A stretch of 64,000 nt of DNA from Gallionellaceae bacterium (GTDB lineage Bacteria; Pseudomonadota; Gammaproteobacteria; Burkholderiales; Gallionellaceae): contig JAUQWW010000036.1 in assembly GCA_030834965.1 (NCBI GenBank), positions 17,484-81,483 on the forward strand, given 5' to 3'. The notes below the pieces were generated by a model. The model was not told where the DNA came from and searched no databases. It saw only the letters and a list, made by a program, of their open reading frames with translations. Positions 56,283-64,000 of this stretch are shown piece after piece. The stretch's first letter is position 1; every line of letters starts with the position of its first letter. The translations under genes were made by a program, and so were the position numbers.

Positions 56283-57536
56283 TTATCTATCGGTGTCGCC
56301 CAGCACCAAGTCGATGGTGCCGATGATGGCCGTGGCGTCGGCGATCATGTGGCCCTTCGCCATCTCGTCGGTGGCGGCCAGATGCGGGAAGCCGGGCGAG
56401 CGCAGCTTGATGCGATAGGGCTTGTTGCCGCCGTCGGAAATGGCATACACGCCGAACTCGCCCTTCGGATGCTCGATGGCGGCATAGGCCTCGCCCGGCG
56501 GCACGTGCATGCCCTCGGTGAACAGTTTGAAGTGATGGATCAGCTCTTCCATGCCGGCCTTCATCTTCTCGCGCGGCGGCGGCGCCACCTTGTGGTTGTC
56601 GGTGATCACTGGACCGGGGTTCATGCGCAGCCAGTCGATGCACTGCTTGACGATGCGGTTGGCCTGGCGCATCTCCTCGATGCGCACCAGGTATCGGTCG
56701 TAGCAATCGCCGTTGACGCCGACCGGCACGTCGAATTCCATGCGGTCATACACTTCGTAGGGCTGTTTCTTGCGCAAATCCCACTCGACGCCGGAGCCGC
56801 GCAGCATCGGGCCGGTGAAACCGAGGGCCAGCGCCCGCTCCGGAGAGACCACGCCGACGCCGACGGTGCGCTGCTTCCAGATGCGGTTGTCGGTGAGCAG
56901 CGTCTCGTACTCGTCGACATAGGCCGGAAAACGGTTGGTGAAGTCCTCGATGAAGTCGAGCAGCGAGCCCTGGCGCGCCTCGTTGAGCCGCTTTACGGTC
57001 TCGGCATTCTTGAACTTGTTCTGGACGTACTGCGGCATGCGGTCCGGCAGGTCGCGATAGACGCCGCCCGGCCGGTAGTAGGCGGCATGCAGGCGCGCGC
57101 CGGAGACCGCCTCGTACACGTCCATCAAGTCTTCGCGCTCGCGGAAGGTGTAAAGCACCATGGTCATGGCGCCGATGTCGAGAGCGTGGGTGCCGATGTT
57201 CAGAAGGTGATTCAGGATGCGCGTCACCTCGTCCATCATGACGCGGATGTACTGGGCGCGCAGCGGCACCTCGGCGCCGAGCAGACGCTCCACCGCCAGG
57301 CAGTAGGCGTGCTCGTTGCACATCATGGAAACGTAGTCGAGCCGATCCAGGTAGGGGAGCGTCTGGAGCCAGGTGCGGGTTTCGGCAAGTTTTTCGGTGC
57401 CCCGATGCAGCAGGCCAATGTGCGGATCGGCGCGAACGATCACCTCGCCGTCGAGTTCCAGCACCAGACGCAACACGCCGTGCGCCGCCGGATGCTGCGG
57501 GCCGAAATTGATCGTGTAATTGCGAATCTCAGCCAT
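56283..57536 (-). CDS. nuoD: NADH-quinone oxidoreductase subunit D
   Basis: A 417-residue subunit lining the quinone site. [20 protein letters not shown] near the start carries the conserved His of the quinone headgroup site, and [20 protein letters not shown] and [20 protein letters not shown] are typical. The ATG at 57536 overlaps the nuoC stop by 8 bp; an ATG three codons earlier (57545) is less likely. NuoC and NuoD are separate here, unlike in E. coli. Confidence 0.97.
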   Translation of the reverse strand: MAEIRNYTINFGPQHPAAHGVLRLVLELDGEVIVRADPHIGLLHRGTEKLAETRTWLQTLPYLDRLDYVSMMCNEHAYCLAVERLLGAEVPLRAQYIRVMMDEVTRILNHLLNIGTHALDIGAMTMVLYTFREREDLMDVYEAVSGARLHAAYYRPGGVYRDLPDRMPQYVQNKFKNAETVKRLNEARQGSLLDFIEDFTNRFPAYVDEYETLLTDNRIWKQRTVGVGVVSPERALALGFTGPMLRGSGVEWDLRKKQPYEVYDRMEFDVPVGVNGDCYDRYLVRIEEMRQANRIVKQCIDWLRMNPGPVITDNHKVAPPPREKMKAGMEELIHHFKLFTEGMHVPPGEAYAAIEHPKGEFGVYAISDGGNKPYRIKLRSPGFPHLAATDEMAKGHMIADATAIIGTIDLVLGDTDR

Positions 57537-58134
57537 GGCCGGCATCCCCGTAGTGCTCCTCGCGGATGATGCGCGGCGTGTTCTCGCGCGGCTCGATCGT
57601 CACCGGCTGGTAGATGACGCGGCGCTGCTCGGGATCGTAGCGCATCTCGACATGGCCGGAGATCGGAAAATCCTTGCGGAAGGGATGGCCGACGAAGCCG
57701 TAGTCGGTGAGGATGCGGCGCAGGTCGGGGTGGCCCTCGAAGAGGATGCCATAGAGGTCGAAGGCCTCGCGCTCGTACCAGTTGGCGCTGTTCCAGATGC
57801 CGATCAGCGAGGGGAGCACGGGATAGCCGTCGTCGTCGGCAAACACGCGCAGGCGCAATCGCCAGTTTTTCGATACTGAAGTCAGGTGAGAGACGACGGC
57901 GAAGCGGCGGCCGTTCCAGGCGCCGTCGCCCCAGGTCGAATAATCGACGCCGGTAAGGTCGATCAGCTGTTCGAAGCGCAGATCGGGGTGGTCGCGCAGG
58001 ATGCGCGCAGTCTCGAGATAGTTTGCTGGAGCGACCTCAAGGGTCGCTTCCCCCAGGGCGGTGCCAAGCCGGGCGATGCGCTCGCCGAGGACATTTTGCA
58101 GATTCTGGCCTAGCGTTTCTAGCCGGGTGCTCAT
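57529..58134 (-). CDS. nuoC: NADH-quinone oxidoreductase subunit C
   Basis: A 201-residue 30-kDa-type subunit. [20 protein letters not shown] followed by [19 protein letters not shown] is the diagnostic signature (about residues 119-157). The ATG at 58134 lies 17 bp after the nuoB stop; the long open frame further upstream is nuoB read in another frame. Confidence 0.96.
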   Translation of the reverse strand: MSTRLETLGQNLQNVLGERIARLGTALGEATLEVAPANYLETARILRDHPDLRFEQLIDLTGVDYSTWGDGAWNGRRFAVVSHLTSVSKNWRLRLRVFADDDGYPVLPSLIGIWNSANWYEREAFDLYGILFEGHPDLRRILTDYGFVGHPFRKDFPISGHVEMRYDPEQRRVIYQPVTIEPRENTPRIIREEHYGDAGHG

Positions 58135-58151
58135 CGGGGTCTCGTCTTCAT

Positions 58152-58628
58152 TCAGCGTGCGATGGTGCTGGTGCGCCTGATCTTGTTCTGCAACTGGATC
58201 AGGCCGTAGAGCAGGGCCTCCGCCGTCGGCGGGCAGCCCGGCACGTAGATGTCGACCGGCACGATGCGATCGCAGCCGCGCACGACGGAATAGGAATAGT
58301 GGTAATAGCCGCCGCCATTGGCGCAGGAGCCCATCGACACCACCCAGCGCGGCTCGGGCATCTGGTCGTACACCTTGCGCAGGGCCGGCGCCATCTTGTT
58401 CGTCAGCGTGCCGGCGACAATCATCACGTCGGACTGGCGCGGACTGGGCCGGAAAACGATGCCGAAGCGATCCAGATCGTAGCGCGAGCAGCCGGCCTGG
58501 ATCATTTCGACGGCACAGCAGGCCAGGCCGAAGGTCATCGGCCACATCGAGCCGGTGCGCGTCCAGTTGATGACGGTGTCGAGGGTGGTGGTGACGAAGC
58601 CTTTTTCGAAAACGCCTTCGATGCTCAC
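58152..58628 (-). CDS. nuoB: NADH-quinone oxidoreductase subunit B
   Basis: A 158-residue subunit carrying cluster N2, the last [4Fe-4S] before quinone. Ligands are Cys37, Cys38 ([10 protein letters not shown]), Cys102 (GSCANGGG) and Cys132 ([12 protein letters not shown]). The GTG start at 58628 is 7 nt after the nuoA stop and gives the normal length; the in-frame ATG at 58676 overlaps nuoA. Confidence 0.97.
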   Translation of the reverse strand: MSIEGVFEKGFVTTTLDTVINWTRTGSMWPMTFGLACCAVEMIQAGCSRYDLDRFGIVFRPSPRQSDVMIVAGTLTNKMAPALRKVYDQMPEPRWVVSMGSCANGGGYYHYSYSVVRGCDRIVPVDIYVPGCPPTAEALLYGLIQLQNKIRRTSTIAR

Positions 58629-58635
58629 GGCTCGT

Positions 58636-59010
58636 TCACTCCCAATCCAGCGCGCCCCTGGCCCAGGCATATACATAACCGAGTACCAGGATGCCGATGA
58701 AGATCATCATCTCGATGAAGCCGAACAGCCGCATGGCTTCCGACGACACGATGTCCTTGAAGATCACCGCCCAGGGGAAAAGGAAGGCAATTTCCAAGTC
58801 GAACAGGATGAAGATGATGGCGATCAGGTAGAAGCGCACGTCGAACTTCATGCGCGCATCCTCGAAGGCCTCGAAGCCGCATTCGAATGGGGACAGCTTT
58901 TCACTGTCGGGCCGGTTGGGGGCGATCAGCCAGCCGAGGAAGATGGGTGCACACCCGAAGGCCAAGCCGACGAGTATGAAAACGAAAACAGGAAAATAGT
59001 TTTCCAGCAT
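58636..59010 (-). CDS. nuoA: NADH-quinone oxidoreductase subunit A
   Basis: A 124-residue three-helix subunit, first gene of the operon. [20 protein letters not shown] begins it, and the quinone-loop Cys and acidic residues in [20 protein letters not shown] are present. The ATG at 59010 is the family start. It lies 85 bp after tRNA-Leu on the same strand. Confidence 0.97.
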   Translation of the reverse strand: MLENYFPVFVFILVGLAFGCAPIFLGWLIAPNRPDSEKLSPFECGFEAFEDARMKFDVRFYLIAIIFILFDLEIAFLFPWAVIFKDIVSSEAMRLFGFIEMMIFIGILVLGYVYAWARGALDWE

Positions 59011-59095
59011 AGTCTGCGCGGAGGGACTTGCCAACCCGTCCGCCGGGCCCTTGTTCCTGCTGCACATCGGGCCAGCCACAGGCCCGGAGGTTTTT

Positions 59096-59180
59096 TGGTG
59101 CCGACGGTGAGACTCGAACTCACACGGCTTTCGCCACTACCCCCTCAAGATAGCGTGTCTACCAATTTCACCACGTCGGC
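59096..59180 (-). tRNA. tRNA-Leu(GAG)
   Basis: An 85-nt class II tRNA on the minus strand. The acceptor stem GCCGACG pairs with CGTCGGC, and discriminator A and encoded CCA follow. The D-arm GTGAAATTGGTAGACAC, anticodon stem CTATC/GGTAG with loop TTGAGGG (anticodon GAG), variable arm and TTCGAGTC T-loop are all visible. The position between secG and nuoA is a conserved betaproteobacterial arrangement. Confidence 0.93.
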
Positions 59181-59233
59181 ATGCAATCCGCGGTTTTGCC
59201 GTTGCCTCTGGCAGCGCCACTTTTTCCTTATGA

Positions 59234-59268
59234 CGACGCAAAACAAAATTATACCTGTTTTTGCGTCG
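59234..59268. promoter_or_regulatory. Inverted repeat containing a TATAAT box upstream of tRNA-Leu/nuo
   Basis: CGACGCAAAA and TTTTGCGTCG form a perfect 10-bp inverted repeat. Its centre holds TATAAT (59248-59253, minus strand), about 68 nt before the tRNA. No good -35 hexamer stands 16-18 nt upstream, and no T run follows the hairpin, so it may be a promoter with an overlapping operator or a terminator for secG. Confidence 0.35.
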
Positions 59269-59277
59269 CAACATCCC

Positions 59278-59637
59278 TTACTTCGGAATTTCCTTCGCCT
59301 TCGAATCAGCCGCAGCCGGTTGCGACGGCGACGGCTCCGCCGGTGCGGCAGGCGGGGGCTTGACCTGATCCATGACGCTGGCCGGCGCCTGGCTGCGATT
59401 CGTCGCCATGTAGCTCAAACCAAGGCTGGTCAGGAAAAAAACCGTCGCCAGGGCTGCCGTCATGCGACTCAGGAAGTTGGCCGAGCCCGAGGCGCCAAAC
59501 AGGCTGCCCGAAGCGCCGCTGCCGAAAGCCGCACCCATGTCGGCTCCCTTGCCGTGCTGCAGCAGAACCAGCCCGATCACGGCCGCACCCACCAGGATAT
59601 GCACCGTGAGGATCAGGGGAAAGAGAATGCCGTCCAT
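59278..59637 (-). CDS. secG: Preprotein translocase subunit SecG
   Basis: A 119-residue protein with two membrane helices (residues 8-26 and 56-74) separated by the family loop LLQHGKGADMGAAFGSGASG, then FGASGSANFLSRMTAALATV. It is the accessory subunit of SecYEG. The Pro/Ala/Ser-rich C-terminus is longer than in E. coli. It starts 17 bp after the tpiA stop. Confidence 0.95.
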   Translation of the reverse strand: MDGILFPLILTVHILVGAAVIGLVLLQHGKGADMGAAFGSGASGSLFGASGSANFLSRMTAALATVFFLTSLGLSYMATNRSQAPASVMDQVKPPPAAPAEPSPSQPAAADSKAKEIPK

Positions 59638-59654
59638 TGCCAGTCCGTTTCGAG

Positions 59655-60407
59655 TTAGCCCGCCGCCCGGCAGATCGCCAGAAAGTCCTGCGCCACCAGG
59701 GAAGCGCCGCCGATCAGGCCGCCGTCAATGTCGGCCATACCGAACAGTTCGGCGGCATTTTGCGGCTTGACGCTGCCACCATAGAGAATTTGCAACCGCT
59801 GGGCCAGAGCGGCATCGCTGCCGGCCATCCGTTGCCGAATGAAGGCATGCACTTCCTGTGCCTGCTGCGGAGTGGCTGTGCGGCCGGTGCCGATGGCCCA
59901 CACCGGTTCGTAGGCAATCACCGCATTTGCAAAACCGCTGATGTCGGCCGCCTGCAGCACGGCATCGAGCTGGGCGGCGATGACCTGCTCGGTAACATTG
60001 TCCTCGCGCTGATCGAGGGTCTCGCCAAGGCAGAGGATCGGCTGCAGCCCGCCCTGCACCGCCGCGACGAATTTCGCCGCCACGGTCTCGTTGTTCTCGC
60101 CATACAGGCTGCGCCGTTCCGAATGACCGACGATGACGTAGCGGCAGCCGAAATCGACCAGCATGGCCGCGCTGACTTCGCCGGTATAGGCGCCCTGGGC
60201 ATGCTCCGAGAGGGTCTGGCCGCCCCACGCGATGGCCGTGTCTTTCAGCTGCTCCTGAGCCTGGGCCAAATAGGGAAACGGGACGCAGACAGCGCAGTCG
60301 GATCCGCCGCCTTTGCCAGCTTCCTGCACGAGGCTTTGCAGAAGATCGCGATTGCGGGCCAAGCCGCCATGCATCTTCCAGTTGCCCGCCACCAGCTTGC
60401 GCCGCAT
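59655..60407 (-). CDS. tpiA: Triosephosphate isomerase
   Basis: A 250-residue TIM barrel interconverting dihydroxyacetone phosphate and glyceraldehyde-3-phosphate. The catalytic residues are visible: Lys11 in AGNWKMHG, His95 in VIVGHSERR and Glu167 in AYEPVWAIGTG. Loop 6 and the phosphate-binding GGSVKPQN segment are intact. It lies 117 bp after glmM and 17 bp before secG. Confidence 0.97.
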   Translation of the reverse strand: MRRKLVAGNWKMHGGLARNRDLLQSLVQEAGKGGGSDCAVCVPFPYLAQAQEQLKDTAIAWGGQTLSEHAQGAYTGEVSAAMLVDFGCRYVIVGHSERRSLYGENNETVAAKFVAAVQGGLQPILCLGETLDQREDNVTEQVIAAQLDAVLQAADISGFANAVIAYEPVWAIGTGRTATPQQAQEVHAFIRQRMAGSDAALAQRLQILYGGSVKPQNAAELFGMADIDGGLIGGASLVAQDFLAICRAAG

Positions 60408-60486
60408 GATTTCCGCTGTTCCCGGTACGTCAAAAGCGCAAGATTTTAGCTTCTGGGCACCTTCCGGTCAAATGAAATACCGCCCA

Positions 60487-60517
60487 GCCTGTCGCCAAGG
60501 CCGTGCTGGCGGCAGGC
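60487..60517 (-). terminator. Hairpin between glmM and tpiA
   Basis: On the minus strand GCCTGCCGCCA and TGGCGACAGGC form an 11-bp stem with one mismatch and a 9-nt loop, a few bases after the glmM stop. There is no strong T run, so partial termination is possible. Confidence 0.4.
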
Positions 60518-60524
60518 CGATCAA

Positions 60525-61889
60525 TCACGATGCAGCGCGCTGCACGACTTCGGCGATGTCCTGCGCCAGATCCGCCACCTGCCGGGCCTCGCGGCCCTCG
60601 ACCATCACGCGCAGCAGCGGCTCGGTGCCGGAAGCGCGCAGCAGGACGCGGCCGCTGCCGCCCAATTCCCGTTCGGCGGTACGGCGCGCCGACTCGATCT
60701 CGGGGCGCTTCTGCCAGTCGAAGTCGCTCGGCAGCCTGACATTGATCAGGGTCTGCGGATAGAGTGTCAGGTCGGCGCAGGCCTGTTCGAGGGCAAGGTG
60801 CTGCAACCGCAGCGCCGCCAGCACCTGGAGCGCCGACACGATACCGTCGCCGGTGGTATGACGGTCGAGGCAGATGATGTGGCCGGAGTTCTCGCCGCCC
60901 AGCTTCCAGCCGCGCTCGATGAGCGTCTCCAGCACATAGCGGTCGCCGACCTTGGCGCGCACGATGGGCAGACCCAGCTTCGCCAGGGCGTGCTCCAGGC
61001 CGAGATTGGTCATCAGCGTGCCGACCACGCCGGCCAGGCCGCCGTTTGCAAGACGTTGTCGGGCAATGACGTAGAGCAGCTGATCGCCGTCGTAGAGCCG
61101 GCCCCGGGCATCCACCATCATGACGCGGTCGCCATCGCCGTCCAGGGCAATCCCCAGATCGGCGCCCTGCGCCAGCACCGCCTGCTGCAAGGCCTGCGGC
61201 GCGGTCGCGCCGACCTGGTCGTTGATGTTCAATCCGTTCGGCTCGGCGCCGATGGCCTGTACCTCGGCGCCAAGCTCGTGGAACACCTTCGGCGCAATGT
61301 GGTAGGCCGCGCCGTGGGCGCAGTCGACCACGATCTTCATGCCGCGCAGGTCGAGTTCGGCGGGAAAAGTGCTTTTGCAGAATTCGATGTAACGGCCGGC
61401 CGCATCGTCGATGCGGCGCGCCTTGCCAAGCCGCGCCGGCGCGGCGCAGCCCATCGGCTGCTCCAGGCGCGATTCGATTTCCGCCTCCACCGCGTCGGGC
61501 AGCTTGGTGCCGGCGGCAGAGAAAAACTTGATGCCGTTGTCGGGATAGGGATTGTGCGAGGCGGAAATGACCACGCCGGCCTGCAGGCGCAGGGCACGGG
61601 TCAGGTAGGCGATGGCCGGGGTCGGCAGCGGCCCGGTCAGCATGACATCGACGCCCGCCGCGGCGAAGCCGGCTTCGAGCGCCGCCTCGAGCAGGTAGCC
61701 GGAGATGCGCGTGTCCTTGCCGATCAGCACCGCCGGATGCTCGCCCTCATTTGCGTGACCTCGCAGATGCTCGCGCGCCACCAGGGTGGTGCCGGCGGCA
61801 TAGCCCAGGCGCATGACGAAATCGGGCGTGATCGGCGCCTCGCCCACCGTGCCGCGCACGCCGTCCGTGCCGAAATACTTGCGTCCCAT
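60525..61889 (-). CDS. glmM: Phosphoglucosamine mutase
   Basis: A 454-residue phosphohexomutase converting glucosamine-6-phosphate to glucosamine-1-phosphate for UDP-GlcNAc. The phosphoserine loop [20 protein letters not shown] puts the active Ser at 111; the Mg-binding [12 protein letters not shown] and the sugar-binding GGENSGHII and [11 protein letters not shown] loops are present. The ATG at 61889 is the family start ([13 protein letters not shown]) and is 2 bp after folP. It feeds the peptidoglycan and EPS amino-sugar pools. Confidence 0.97.
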   Translation of the reverse strand: MGRKYFGTDGVRGTVGEAPITPDFVMRLGYAAGTTLVAREHLRGHANEGEHPAVLIGKDTRISGYLLEAALEAGFAAAGVDVMLTGPLPTPAIAYLTRALRLQAGVVISASHNPYPDNGIKFFSAAGTKLPDAVEAEIESRLEQPMGCAAPARLGKARRIDDAAGRYIEFCKSTFPAELDLRGMKIVVDCAHGAAYHIAPKVFHELGAEVQAIGAEPNGLNINDQVGATAPQALQQAVLAQGADLGIALDGDGDRVMMVDARGRLYDGDQLLYVIARQRLANGGLAGVVGTLMTNLGLEHALAKLGLPIVRAKVGDRYVLETLIERGWKLGGENSGHIICLDRHTTGDGIVSALQVLAALRLQHLALEQACADLTLYPQTLINVRLPSDFDWQKRPEIESARRTAERELGGSGRVLLRASGTEPLLRVMVEGREARQVADLAQDIAEVVQRAAS

Positions 61890-61891
61890 GC

Positions 61892-62725
61892 TTACCTCGT
61901 TCCTTCGACGGCCGCCCATACGGCCAGGGCGTCCCGGGTGGCGGCCACATCATGAACGCGCAGGATTCTAGCCCCATTCCGTGCTGCCAGCAGCGCCGCG
62001 GTGGCGCTTGCCGTCTCGCGCAGACCGACTTTTCTTCCGGTAATCTCGCCCAGCATGGATTTGCGCGACAGGCCGGCCAGCACGCCGGCGCCCAGGTCGC
62101 CGAAACGCGCCAGCGCCCGCAGCAGGGCGAGGTTGTGTTCGAGCCGCTTGCCAAAACCGAAGCCGGGGTCGACGACGATGCGCTCGCGCCCGATTCCGGC
62201 GGCCTGCGCCACGGCAACGCGCTGGGCGAGAAAGTCATGCACTTCCGCCACCACGTCGCCGTAGCGCGGGTCGCCTTGCATGGTGCGCGGCTCGCCCTGC
62301 ATGTGCATCAGGCAGACGGCAGCGCCTGAATCGGCCACGGCCCGCAGCGCCCCCGGCGCCTGCAGCGCGGCAATGTCGTTGATGAGCGAGGCGCCGGCAG
62401 CGATGGTGCGGCGCATCACCTGCGGTTTCACGGTATCAATGGAAAGTGGCACCCTCAGTTCGGCCAGAGCCTCGACGACCGGCACAATCCGGCGCAACTC
62501 TTCTTCTTCGGAAACGGGTTGCGCGCCAGGCCGCGAAGATTCGCCGCCGATATCAAGTATGTCGGCGCCCGCCTCGACCAGTTGCCGCGCATGGGCAACG
62601 GCCTGCGCGGCATCGAAATGACGCCCGCCGTCGGAAAACGAATCCGGCGTGACGTTGACGATGCCCATGATGAGCGGACGCTCGAGGGACAGGCGGTAAT
62701 TGCCGCAATGCAGTTCAGGGGCCAT
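61892..62725 (-). CDS. folP: Dihydropteroate synthase
   Basis: A 277-residue TIM-barrel enzyme that condenses 6-hydroxymethyl-dihydropterin diphosphate with p-aminobenzoate. Signature 1 [20 protein letters not shown] and [17 protein letters not shown] are present, as are [14 protein letters not shown] and [13 protein letters not shown]. It is the target of sulfonamides. It precedes glmM by 2 bp, the conserved arrangement. Confidence 0.97.
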   Translation of the reverse strand: MAPELHCGNYRLSLERPLIMGIVNVTPDSFSDGGRHFDAAQAVAHARQLVEAGADILDIGGESSRPGAQPVSEEEELRRIVPVVEALAELRVPLSIDTVKPQVMRRTIAAGASLINDIAALQAPGALRAVADSGAAVCLMHMQGEPRTMQGDPRYGDVVAEVHDFLAQRVAVAQAAGIGRERIVVDPGFGFGKRLEHNLALLRALARFGDLGAGVLAGLSRKSMLGEITGRKVGLRETASATAALLAARNGARILRVHDVAATRDALAVWAAVEGTR

Positions 62726-62737
62726 GAAACAGTGGCT

Positions 62738-62755
62738 GGATCGGTCGCCCGATCC
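62738..62755. terminator. Hairpin between ftsH and folP
   Basis: GGATCGG and CCGATCC form a perfect 7-bp stem with loop TCGC, in the 54-bp gap after the ftsH stop. It lacks a T run and could be a processing hairpin rather than a terminator. Confidence 0.4.
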
Positions 62756-62779
62756 GGCTATCGGTCGTTCAGTCTCGGC

Positions 62780-64000
<1,221 letters not shown>

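Overview
The window looks like chromosomal DNA of a betaproteobacterium, most plausibly Nitrosomonadales-like (the order is an inference). Two things point there. The right end carries ftsH-folP-glmM-tpiA-secG-tRNA-Leu-nuoA..N, the usual betaproteobacterial arrangement. The left end carries an exosortase A (XrtA/EpsH) exopolysaccharide locus of the kind found in EPS- and floc-forming betaproteobacteria.

Region 1 (1-11.7 kb, + strand) is the tightly coupled XrtA core: FemAB-like protein (cut by the window edge), two XrtA-type glycosyltransferases flanking exosortase A fused to an EpsI domain, an asparagine-synthetase-like amidotransferase, two more GT4 enzymes, a PaaK/CapK-like adenylate-forming enzyme and an O-antigen-ligase-like protein. 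Most joints are 4-8 bp overlaps, so this reads as one operon. No PEP-CTERM substrate protein was found in the window.

Region 2 (11.9-34.4 kb, mixed strands) is accessory polysaccharide DNA. It contains a NodB deacetylase, DgkA, a second asparagine-synthetase homologue with no Cys at position 2, two sulfotransferases, an AT-rich methyltransferase and a seven-gene minus-strand operon. That operon combines DegT aminotransferase, acyltransferase, GtrA flippase, WbqC, NeuD-like acyltransferase, GtrB/ArnC-like GT2 and a GT-C-like membrane protein. Next come an ESDDWG-type deacetylase, a GT4 and a TPR lipoprotein-sized secreted protein. A second minus-strand operon (sulfotransferase, acyltransferase, GT2, membrane sulfatase-like enzyme with Thr at the nucleophile position) and a Wzx flippase finish the region. 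Together these would make, decorate (amino sugar, acyl, possibly sulfate) and export a complex surface glycan.

Region 3 (34.8-40.4 kb) holds a secreted beta-helix protein, a small four-Cys secreted protein and a 1162-residue VanZ-heparinase fusion. The first and last are probably polysaccharide-modifying or degrading.

Region 4 (40.4-44.5 kb) holds amtB with a recognisable sigma-54 promoter and NtrC-like palindromes, a Nudix hydrolase and a YyaL-type thioredoxin-domain protein.

Region 5 (44.6-64 kb, all minus strand) is housekeeping: the complete 14-gene complex I operon nuoA-N closed by a clear terminator, then tRNA-Leu(GAG), secG, tpiA, glmM, folP and the 3' two thirds of ftsH. No CRISPR array, insertion sequence or rRNA was seen.
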